From Anthoceros angustus (Eukaryota > Streptophyta > Anthocerotopsida > Anthocerotales > Anthocerotaceae), in NCBI GenBank assembly GCA_010909165.1, contig MU008160.1, forward strand, positions 1,736,001-1,800,000: DNA of 64,000 nt, written 5' to 3'. The notes beneath the pieces were generated by a model that searched no databases, was not told where the DNA came from, and saw nothing but the letters and a program-made list of their open reading frames with translations. Below, piece after piece: positions 1-9,964 of this stretch. Position 1 is the stretch's first letter. Every line of letters starts with the position of its first letter. A program made the translations under genes and the position numbers.

Positions 1-2192
1 TTAAAAGCAAGACTGGATGCCCAATTCAGCATTGTGCTTACCGCAGTGAGCTCCCTTCCCAGATTGACACCCTTGGCTCTCTTGCCGAAAGCCAGAGAGC
101 AAGCAGTCTCACCCAGATCATCTTGCTTCGGACTCACATGCACCAACATAATGGTTTTGGAGTCCTCGCCTGCAATTTCTTCAATATGTTAGTGCACATA
201 ACAGAGCTGGGAAAGGGCTGCGTCGACATCATGGGCTCGATGGACCAGCAGACTCACCCAAGGAATCCTGAAGAATTTGCGTCAGTTTGCTATTCCTGCG
301 TGCAGTACAGAACGAAAGCTTCAACAGGCAAGTTTTTGATTCTTCCAGCGACTACACAAGCACAAGCAGCAGCAAGTCTGCTGCCAAGAACGAAGACCTG
401 CCCCCATTCGAAGACCATACCTGAAGGGCACATGAGGCTGCTTCCTTTGCAGCGCACTGATCACGTCACAAAGTGCTGAGAGTGACATGTTGATGGACTT
501 CCCTTCCTGCAGAGTCTGGCCCTTAGCTTGAGTCTTGAGCAGTCGCTCACTACCTCCCAGATCAATGAGCCACATCTTACTATTGGTCTTGCTGCCATCT
601 GGATAGTTGCAGGTTATACTGATTCGCAGGAGGCTGCAACATGAGATACCCCAAAGTCAAGACACTCTGGCCCATGGCCTGCAATGCGAGACGAATATGT
701 GACGAAAGACGATGCATCACAAGCTCACTCACCAATGAGACCTGCTGGAAGCCTCGTTGGCATTCGTCCAAGACGTGGATCTAGTCCGACTTCCGATGTG
801 GTACAGCCTTTTTGCTTGCTGGAAATCGGAGACAGGAAGCTCCGACAGGTTCTCGACTTCGATGAACCCCGTCGGACCCATTTGAATTGACAGGCTGCGC
901 ACAGGAAGGAACACCACACCGAAAGCGGTCATGTCCCATTCTAAAATTCAGCAGGTGCGTAACGCGTATGCAAGGAATGCGCATGCATGACGAGTCCTAC
1001 CACTTGGGAGGAGGGTCATTAATCCGGGTACGGCGAGGAACCAGCAGATCTCGCAAGGAGCCCATGTAGACTTCCAGCATGCTCAAGGAGTAGCTAAAAT
1101 GGGCGTCGCTCTCCTTGGACGCTTCGATGAAGAGCTGCTCCAATGTGCGAGGTACAACTCCCGGACAATCCTTGTTTCCCTCCTGGCATTCCAAAAGGCA
1201 ACCCAATCCATCAACATTCCTCACTCTCGCAGCAGGCATCAATCAACCTTCATCCCACCAGCACCAGCGACAACGCTAGCTACCCATACCATGGTGAAGG
1301 TCTTCCCAGTGCCAGTTTGCCCATACGCGAAAATGCACACATTGTGCCCATCCAGCGCCGACTGTATGATGGGCTGCACCTCGGAGAAGACATCATCTAG
1401 CAGCAAGACGGAGAACGAATCAAAACCAGCCCAGCCCAGGCTCTGCAACTTCCACCAGCCTGTCTCCGTCATGACACACCTGCCAGGAGACGTAGCTCAC
1501 TCACCTTGAGGTGCCACGGGATCAAACACTCTGTCAAATTGGAAGTCTTTGGCCACCTTCCCCGGCGCCGGGATGATGACCTTGTCAGCGTCAGGAGTGA
1601 CAAGAGGCCCAGTCCTAGCCCGACGTTCGTTGGGCAGTAGAGGCCTCACTCGACAAAAAACTCTGATATTCCCTGCAAACTCCACCGAATCCACTCCCAT
1701 CACCATACGCCCCATCCACCACCTCACCAGCAGCGAGGAAACAGACCGACCCTTCACCCACCTTTCAGATCCAGGTACCGGTTCAGGGTCGCCCTCCGCT
1801 TCACACTGGATGCGTTCAATGCTGCCCTCAACCTCCGAAGCTCAGCTGCAACAAGGAGGATAATGACGGTGAGCCCACAAAACCTGCATTTCCATTCCAC
1901 CAACCCAACAACCATCCCCGCGCTCCTTCGACAACCCACCTTCCAGCCGCTCGTTGGAGGCCGAGAACCCCTCGGACTCAGTTGGCGACAGCCCGCCCTC
2001 GCTCTGCGGGCTGGGAGGCGACGATGAGGGAGCGTACTGGTCCTCGATGATGAGCCGCACGGACTCGGCCCAGGTGAAGGTCAAATCGCTCTTGGAGCCT
2101 AGGAGGGACTGGATGGACTCCCCGAGCTGCAGCAGGGACGTGGAAGACCGCTTCTGCTGCCCGTCAGAGGGCTCATCGGCCATGAAAAACAT
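1..2192 (-). CDS. Kinesin-14 family motor protein, multi-exon, 3' end outside window
   Basis: Minus-end-type microtubule motor. Nine exons with GT-AG borders can be placed by eye: 2192-1940, 1845-1762, 1672-1505, 1396-1290, 1182-1001, 894-733, 633-421, 295-258 and 169-42; the next exon lies before base 1. Introns are 88 to 125 bp and all phases agree. Visible motor motifs, in order: [12 protein letters not shown] (start of motor, after a short helical neck, the kinesin-14 arrangement), P-loop GQTGTGKT with FAYG before it, switch I NEASSRSH, switch [13 protein letters not shown] (Gly for the usual Ala), then [28 protein letters not shown] and VHVSPK. The first 85 residues ([10 protein letters not shown] onward) are Ser/Pro/Glu-rich and unlike anything I recognise. 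The start is the ATG at 2192; an in-frame ATG at 2183 is an alternative. About 445 residues are in the window. Family placement (motor preceded by neck, plant KIN-14 type) is confident; the subfamily is not. Confidence 0.93.
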
Positions 2193-2338
2193 CTTCTCTT
2201 CCGCTGCACCTTCAGACTATCGCTGCGCCGTTCCGCCTTCTCCAGGATCCCGCATGTTCCCGCTTCCCGCCCACCGCATTTCAGGCCTGTCCTGCAGGCG
2301 CAGCAATTCCCAGCTCAACACCATCCACATTCCCTGCC

Positions 2339-2420
2339 ACCCAATTCCTGCCCACCACCCAGTGCCCACCAAGGCGAGGCGCCCACCACCCAGTGCCCAC
2401 CAAGGCAAGGCGCCCACCAC
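2339..2420. repeat. Tandem repeat, about 34 bp unit, upstream of the kinesin gene
   Basis: Roughly two and a half copies of a CCCACCACCCAGTGCCCACC-type unit of about 34 bp lie just upstream of the kinesin start codon (the gene is on the minus strand). They may fall in its 5' untranslated region or promoter. The open frames through this stretch on both strands are repeat by-products. Confidence 0.8.
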
Positions 2421-2500
2421 TCACCTCGCAGCTGCAGAAGCGCAATCCAATCCGGGAGCAATTGCGAAGCCAGGGGAGGGAGGCCGGGGCCGAGCGGAAG

Positions 2501-2538
2501 GAGGAGGAGGAGGAGGAGCAGCAGCAGCAGCAGCAGCA
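2501..2538. repeat. Compound GAG/CAG microsatellite
   Basis: Six GAG triplets run directly into seven CAG triplets. The position is about 310 bp upstream of the kinesin start codon. Long homopolymer-coding frames (poly-Leu, poly-Cys) on the minus strand arise from this repeat and are not genes. Confidence 0.9.
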
Positions 2539-2539
2539 A

Positions 2540-5500
2540 TTACGTGCGGCAGCACACAAGTCCAGCTATGGCAGCCGCTGGCCAGCCCTCACTTGCTCTT
2601 ACTGTACGCACGTCCCGCTGGGATCAAAATAGATACACCCAAGCACATCGCACTAGCGCTGTGACTGTGAGACGCAGGCCTGGAAATTGCTCTGCTCTCC
2701 CTCTCCCTCTCCCTGAGCGTCCACTGTGCTTTCTTCTGCCTCCTCCTGTTCTGCGCTCTGCCAGTCCTCTTGTTTCTTCTGCTCTGTTCTGTTCTGTTCC
2801 AGTTCTGCCTTTTTCTCCTTGCCAGTTTACATTAAAATATGGGTCAAATTCCTCGCCCATTCCTCGCGCTTGCCTTGCCGGTCGCCGGTCATTCACAATC
2901 TCACATGTCTCTGCTCTCACGGCTCACAATGCCACACACAATAATGAGGCGTGTGAAATTTGAAGGAGTTTTACCACGAGAGCGCATCATTCATGGGCGC
3001 ATGCTCGATACAGTCGTGCCGGATCTGCAAAATATTCCACCAATCCCTCTCCAATTCGGCCCCATGCCATTGGCTGCACATACTGGATCATGATTGTGAA
3101 GTGAGAATAGCCTTATTCTCACCGAAGGTATGAACAAAATATCATCGAAAGAGTTTGTGCTCATTTTCACCATCATGTTTCTTGAGGAGGGAAAGACACC
3201 ATTATTGAATTCCCAACTACCCAAACCACCTAGTCCTAATCATAACCCATCAAAGATGAAAACCCAAAACATAATGCAAAGGCCGGAAACAAGTGAAACT
3301 AGCATGTGGGACCACTACACTCTCTCACAATGTTAGAAATAAGGAACACAATGGGAACACTTTTCCAGTATGAGAAGATTGGGATGAGCCTATCTACACC
3401 AGGAACAGCTTGGGAGAGACCACGGGCGATCACAATAAAGAAAAGAAAACTTATAATACCTTCAAGAAGCTAAAAAAGCGAAACACGTAGAAACATGGCT
3501 GAGAAGTTAGAAAACATAGAAAAGTAGCTCCCTTTCAATCATCCATTCTTTTTATCAATCCACGGAGATGGTAACAAAATTTAGGAATGGAAGATCGTGT
3601 ATAATAAGCTACCCGGCCCAGGGGTCCCACTTGAAGATTTGGCTTGCGGGAGAAGGAAGTTCAACCCATGGGCCCATATGGGGATTTGAGCTATGTGATT
3701 TACAGCCTCTACTCCTTCCCTCAAGCATGTGCTACGAGAAACAAAGGCCCTGCTTTCCGTGCTTGGAAGGGAGTCCTTGCTTCTTCCAAAGGCTGAAATT
3801 TCAAACTTGGAAAAAAAACATCTCGGGAATCTGAATTCCAAGATGGTCGAATCCGACGAAGCCTTTGCTTTCAACGAGGCGTGTACAAAGGGCGGGGAAG
3901 CGGACGCAGTCGGGTCCAAATGTAAAAGGAAGGAAAAAGCGGGTCCACGCTTTTCCGGGCCGTAGGCGGTTAAGTTAACCCCACCTACCCCGTCCGGTTC
4001 ATGAGCGAGGAATCCAGCACGTAACGTCCCACAGAACGGGGCGGGGACGGCAACGGCAACGGGTCCCCGGCTGTGACTACGTGTGGACGTGGTAACGCAT
4101 GACCATCATGTGGTCATGTGGGTGGCCAAACCCAGGTTCGAACTTTTACCTCGAGAAAACCTATTATTAAAATTATATATATTTAATAATATATTGAATT
4201 TTTTTTCTAAGTTCTAGTAATTTATGGTTGGTGATGGAAGGAGACCGGTCAGGAAGTGTATGACCGAGCTTACTTACTTGATGGATAAAAATAACCTTAG
4301 TCGTACGTTTAGAAGGAAGACTCCAAATGATGTAATATGACTAATTTTTCCATACGGCAAGACTGAATTGAGTGTCAGACACATGCATGTGCATTCTTAT
4401 CCATTCAAATCCCAAAAAGTTAAAGGTCATATAATTTTGGTGAACATTAAAATAGTTATTGTATGAGCTAAATATACTTTTATATTATACCACCAAAGAC
4501 TTGATTTTGTCTTTTCATGAATTATTGAAGAATAATGCTGTCAAACTAATATATATGATGTATCTTATTAAACGTTACGTCATACTTGGCGCATTAGGAC
4601 CAAAGAAAGATATTAGATGTTCCACAAGAAGAGAGAACATTTTACACACGCGTTTCGTTCCAGTCCTTCTTGCAACAAATTCATGTTTATGTACGTGGGT
4701 TCTCGCAGTTTCCCCTCGGAATTTTAGTAGGTATATAGAGTTTCTGAAATTCGGTAGGTGTAAGATCGAATTGCTCATTGTCCGTGCCAAGTCGAGACGT
4801 CTCATGAATAGGGCCACGCAGTAGGTGCGTCATGAATGGGCACATGCCGGTCATCATGTTGTCGACCGCTGTGTCAGCCCATGTCAGCTGCCGACATCCC
4901 GGCCACCGGGACACCGGGTGGAGCCGCGACGGCTGCGCTGGATCCGGTCACCTTGGCTGCGCTTGTAACCCCCGGTGGAAACGTGTCCCATTCGTTGTCG
5001 CTTAAAATAAGCGTTTCTCTTATACGGTGCGGGGACGTGGAAAAAACGTGGGTCGAAGTGGCGTCTATTCTTGGGTCCTAGGTCTGGGGCCCAACCACCT
5101 TCCGAGCCTCTGGAATTCGCGTATCTTGGCCAGGTGTTGTGCGGAGCCGTGTCGGGGTGAGGCCTGGCGACATTCCGGACGTCGTGTCCCATTTCCTTCC
5201 TCCCATTGATGCAGCGCGGTCCGTACGAATCGAACCTTTTCCAGACCTAGCCTTTAATTCCCCCCCAGGCCGCCTCGTGTCGAAACCAGGAACTGTGACG
5301 GTCGAGCCTGGCTTTCCTACCCTGCTGCGTGAAGCTAGGGTCGGTGGGGATTGAAGGGTTGAAGTGGCCTGGAATCGTACGGCCGACCGCCGGTCGCCGA
5401 CGTTCCTTCTCTGGCTTGGCTGCCAAGTGTGAAGTAGCAGGGTCGGGTGGTTGATTAATGTGTGATATTTTTACAACAAATGTCGTGGCCGATCGTTTAA

Positions 5501-5743
5501 TATGTGGGTAATGTGTATGAGAAATATGGTCCGACATCGATACAGTTGCTTTGTCGTTTCACATCATGGAGAACAAGGAAACCCAACAAGCACACAGTGA
5601 CTGCGTCTGACTACATAGGGCCATACGGCAAGGCTGTGCCTATCATATGGGGGGCAGTAGCTTCTTGGACTGTGTGTATTGATCTGGGGTGAGATAGGAT
5701 AGCAAGCATTTTGGTTCTCCAGAGTCTATCATCCCAAGTGAAA
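2540..5743. other. Intergenic, no gene recognised
   Basis: Mixed-composition DNA. The left part (2690-2830) is rich in short CT and TTCTG repeats and probably includes the kinesin promoter region. About 4140-4600 is AT-rich. Short frames at 3568-3965 and 4459-5354 show no domain, no consistent coding bias and no splice partners. I see no RNA gene or mobile-element end. Confidence 0.5.
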
Positions 5744-7409
5744 ATGAAGATGGCAATGGAAAAGGCCGCAGCGGTTTGCGAGAAGTACATGGCAGAGGTC
5801 GTTTTGGCACCATACCAGGTTCATTTGCATCGTCCATATGGTGCAGCCTGTAAATGAATGGATGGGAATGTCTGGACAGAGGTGGGTAGTAGTAGTTCTA
5901 CCTGAATGCATGACATGACTCCTGAACGTGCTGATGGGTGGCAGGGGCCGCCGTTGGGCCGGGCTACAGAGGATTTTGTTCAGAAGACTGCAGCATACGT
6001 GCACGAATGGCCCAAAGCCTTGCCATTGCGAGGGATTATCATCGGGCAGTATCCTACTGTATCTGACGTGCTTTCAGCACCACCCTTGGCTGCTTCCTTC
6101 TCATAGTATGGGTCTGGTGGACGTGAGATCTTTGGATTCGTCGAGTTCGCGTCGATGATCAGGCAGGACAAGAACTGTGGGACCCGGGTTATGGGCTGTA
6201 GAACTGACCTGGGTTGGTTTGTGGTTTTGTCAGTGAAGGGGATCGTCGTCCGGCTGTTGTAGGGACTATGGTCCATGAAATGATGCTGAGTGTGGGCCCT
6301 GAGGCTGTGGCCTTCGGCGAGGAGGCTTTGACACAGGCAATTCGGAACGGCTGGAAGCTCATTGATGAGGGAGTGCTGTCTGTCCATACATTGCCATTTG
6401 GTAAGCTTCACTTTACCTGGATTGATGTAAGGTACAAATTTTCCATGACCTGAAGCTATGGATGTTCTGAATTGAACAAGATGCTATAGATATTGCTAAA
6501 CATGCTTTACAGGTCCTGTGGATGGATACTACACGGCTCCTAAGTCCAGGAAGCCTACAGACAGCTTACGGATAGAGAAATTGGCATCAACTCTGGCTCG
6601 ATTGATAGCTTTAAGCTCGACAACGGTGCAACGACCTCCCGGGGTGGTCACCGTGGTGACTCTGGGGAAGTGGGCGGAGCTTGTTGGAGACCGGATAGTG
6701 AAGGAATTTCAGACGATGAGGCACAAATTGTCGAATGGCTGGTAGACTGTGGTCGGAATTTGGCATTGTTGTAACTGCCATGAAGAGCACAATGTCATAA
6801 TTTGTCAGCACCGGATTCAGTTCACATGATTCCGGGTCAGGACTGACACCATTTGCAAATGCATGCTGCAGGGTAGTGCAGCTGAACAAGCTTTACCATC
6901 CAGGCTACATCTGGCACACATACAAGAAGACAAGGTTGTCCACTGTGACATTGGGTGGGGAGGCTGAGCTGCAGGCTCTCTTCAGGCTCTTCACTGGGTC
7001 CAGGACAAAGAAGAGGCACTCTCCTCGCCCGCGTGCACCCGGAGCCTCAGAGGGAAGCAGGTCACAGCTAGTGCAGGCTGCAGCCAATTCTGTCGGACCC
7101 GGACAGACGGTAAGGATTGCAGCACCCAGTAAAGAACTCGTGCCAACAGCTTCCAATTTCATCCATCCACAAGAATGTGAGACAAGATTGAGGGTGAGCT
7201 CAACAAATTGTACAAGGCCTCCAGAACTTAGTGGAGAGTCGGCTTCCAGTTCCAGCTTCAGGCGTGAAAGCCTGAACGGATGTCGGCCGGCTGCGAGCCT
7301 GCCGACATCCGTAGAGGTAAGCTCAGCCTTGCAGTCTGAAGGATCACAGCATTCGCCACCAGAGTCGAGAAGCCTACTGGCCGCGCTCAGACGCTGGAAA
7401 ATTTGGTAG
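5744..7409 (+). CDS. Uracil-DNA-glycosylase-like protein, multi-exon, possibly inactive or a pseudogene
   Basis: Exons that fit by phase: 5744-5818 (MKMAMEKAAAVCEKYMAEVV), 5945 to somewhere after about 6119, 6234-6400, 6513-6741 and 6872-7409 (stop TAG). The last three join cleanly: LPFG/PVDGYY, and SNGW/VVQLNK. Motif order resembles the uracil-DNA glycosylase fold: LRGIIIGQYPT where the family has GQDPY, then APPLAASFS (family A-x-GLAFS), GREIFGFVEFASMIRQD (family PPSL-NI--EL), WKLIDEGVLSVHTLP (family WA-QGVLLLN--LT), VVTLGKWAELV (family LWG--A), and KLYHPGYIW (family HPSP). The water-activating Asp of GQDPY is absent. An in-frame TAG at 6104-6106 splits exon 2 unless a roughly 50 bp GT-AG intron (from about 6058 to 6106) removes it. 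The exon 2 to exon 3 junction could not be resolved in phase. The tail after about residue 250 is Ser/Arg-rich and low complexity. It is clearly spliced, protein-like DNA; the family call is tentative. Confidence 0.45.
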
Positions 7410-7780
7410 GAGGACTGCGTGCTTGAGAGAATTCTAGCAGTTCAACATCTGAAAAGCTTTGATGGTACAAGATTACCGTAGAGCAGCTCAAGCAGCAAGC
7501 AAGCTCTTGAGCTTGGGTAGGTTAGAAGACAACACATTTCTTGCAAGATCCCCGGAACAACTTTATTGATCTTGAAATCTGTTATAGACCACTGGAAAAC
7601 TCCCAGACTAGCAGCACAGGGTCCGGTTCTACCTTTGTGACTGACTAGTAATGAGCTAGTTGGAAAATTTAAAGCAATCTCTTCTTTCTCAAGTAGAGGA
7701 AAGACGTGGAGACTTTATACAAAGAACGAGATGCAAATCCCATCTACCCCGAGGCAAAAGGGGACAGACCACGACGGGCA
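7410..7780. other. 3' flank of the glycosylase-like gene, nothing else seen
   Basis: AT-moderate sequence between the stop codon and the next repeat array. It presumably includes the 3' untranslated region. No frame or motif of note. Confidence 0.4.
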
Positions 7781-8000
7781 CCAGGCCAGGGTCGTGCCCC
7801 GCACTAACCAGGCTAGGGTCGTGCCCCGCACTAATCTATCCTATAACCTCCAACCGCCCCGAAGATGTCGAGATAGGGGAGGGGGGCATGCCCTCGCACT
7901 AATCTATCGCCGTCCGAGATAGGGGAGGGGAGCGTAGCCCCGCACTAATCTATCCTATAGCCCCCAACAGCCCTAAAGATGTCGCCATTCGAGATAGGGA
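7781..8000. repeat. Nested tandem repeat with a GTCGTGCCCCGCACTAA core
   Basis: The core GTCGTGCCCCGCACTAA occurs twice in about 55 bp. A larger unit of about 100 bp, containing CCCCGCACTAATCTATCCTA and GAGATAGGGGAGGGG, then recurs at about 7808-7885 and 7935-8000 with an intermediate partial copy near 7890-7930. Open frames through it are repeat-derived. Confidence 0.8.
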
Positions 8001-9150
8001 AGAGCCTACTTTCCACTGGTGCCGTCAATGTCGCGTCTCCAACACTTATGATCGTCTAAAGATCGAAGCTTGCCAATGCCACCACACTGGAAAGGGGAGG
8101 CCAACTCCGCCCCTGTGTTGTGGTAGGCCCTTGCGTACATCTTGATGAAACAAGAAAAATTCTTATCCAAGCCCCATGGATTTCAATGGCAAGGGATGAA
8201 AATGTGACCTTGTTGCATGGGCTGTATTTGTAAATTTTCTTAGTTGCGCTCCCTTCTGCCACCCAACCTAGAGGGTTGATGATGACATGGTTGCTTTTGG
8301 CAGATTGGCTACTTTTAGGTTGGATTGGATGTTAACCACTGGTTGGGTCAGTGATAACCACGTCCACAACTGAGACCTCGTTCCCCACGTAAAGAAAAGG
8401 TCAACTCCGATAGAGACGCCATTGAGCAGAGTATACTACCGCTCCTTGAAAGGGAAGAAACCGCTCTCTTTGGCCATAGAGAACATGACATCTCGGGTGT
8501 AGCAATACATTGTCCACCCATTGCACAACTGCACAACGCGCTAAGTGGGCCCCACACTCGTCAATGAAGGCTACACAGCAGGCCGGAGGAGAACAAGCTA
8601 GTGGTCGGACCTGACCCCAGCAAAATCTCATCGCTGTAGAAAAAGAAGCTGGTGCGATTCGGAACGCTTGGATGCAAGGGTGGGCCAGAAGCCAAGAACC
8701 TACACCCTTCCCTGAGCAAGAGCAAAGGTGAGCTCTAGTGGGATGAGAAACAGATGAATCCAGAAGAAGACCCTGCAGAGGTGCCCATAATGCTTCTACT
8801 AGAGAGAAGCCTGCAACCCCCAAGCCCATCTGCGAGAAACGAAGAAAAACAAGGCATGGCCTCCCTGGCCAGAGGGGATAAAATATCCTTAGCCGACCTT
8901 ATGGACACTTGGAGGGGGAAGCACCCTCCTCAACTCCTACAACGAAATTCTTCAAAATGTTGCCATCTCGGATGATGATGAAGATGAGGAAAAATAAACC
9001 ACAAAAGTGGAAAAAGCATGGCCAGATTGTATCCTAAGTATTACCAAACTTCCACTTCAATCTTTTTATCCACATGCACCCATATCCTAGGATTGATCCT
9101 TCGACAATATTACTTTCCTCCTGTGCATGTGTCATCACTCCCTCCAGCCT
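8001..9150. other. No gene recognised
   Basis: A 142-codon frame on the minus strand (8829-8401) and a 73-codon frame on the plus strand (8754-8975) overlap here. Neither has a recognisable domain, partner exons or a convincing start. This could be old transposon DNA, but nothing diagnostic is visible. Confidence 0.4.
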
Positions 9151-9160
9151 CCTACAACTT

Positions 9161-9230
9161 CCCACATCCTCCCACATCCTCCCACATCCTCCTACATCGT
9201 CCCACATCCTCCTACATCCTCCCACAATTG
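9161..9230. repeat. 10-bp minisatellite CCCACATCCT, seven copies
   Basis: Seven consecutive decamers close to CCCACATCCT, with T or G substitutions in three of them. It flanks a further direct duplication to its right. Confidence 0.92.
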
Positions 9231-9280
9231 CTTCCTCCCATGGTTGCCTCCAACATCCACCAAACATCCTCCCGGATTGA

Positions 9281-9710
9281 CCATCTTTGAAGGCCTCCAT
9301 CACAACAATCATCACATCCCTCACACAGCAATCATCACATCCCTCACCACAGCCACTTGAAACCTGTTGCACCCTGAACATCTCACAACAGTCATCACAT
9401 TCCTTACCACAACCACTTGAAACCTATTGGACCCTGAACATCTCAAAGCGCTTCCGTTCCAAAATGGGAGCATCCTTCAAGAGAGCATCCCTTCCTATGG
9501 GGAGGATAACCATCTTTGAAGGCCTCCATCGCAGCAATCATCACATCTCTCACCACAGCCACTTCAAACCTATTGCACCCTAAACATATCTCACAACAAT
9601 CATCACATCCCTTACCATCACACCACTTGAAACCTGTTGGACCCTGAACATCTCAAAGCACTCCCGTTCCAAAATGGGAGCATCCTTCAAGAGAGCATCC
9701 CTTCCTATGT
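9281..9710. repeat. Two direct copies of a roughly 210-230 bp segment
   Basis: CATCTTTGAAGGCCTCCATC recurs at 9282 and 9511, and AAAATGGGAGCATCC recurs at 9461 and 9671. Each unit also contains shorter internal repeats of the type ACAATCATCACATCCCT and CCACTTGAAACCT. It lies in the 3' flank of the metal ATPase gene and is not obviously coding. Confidence 0.85.
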
Positions 9711-9964
9711 ATAGTACATATGTACAAGACATAGGTGAGGGGCGATAAAAGGAGGTGAGTTAGGCATGGGTTTGTGGTCGGGGCGGGCCAGACGTTACAC
9801 GGCTTGTTAGGTTCGACCCTCTTCGCGTCCGCCTGCTGCTTCCCCTCCGGCCATCAGTTTCCATAGTGGAGGAATTTGATGAGTATGTTGAAATATTAAA
9901 TACAGGGGCGGAATATGATGATGGCTGTGCAGCATAATCGATGAGGACTCCCCAGTATAGGTAG

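Noticed and set aside
2281-2559. Poly-Cys/Ser and poly-Leu ORFs on the minus strand
   Set aside because: They are translations of the GAG/CAG microsatellite and the 34-bp repeat.
8401-8829. 142-codon minus-strand ORF as a gene
   Set aside because: No domain, no clear start context and overlapping frames of similar length.
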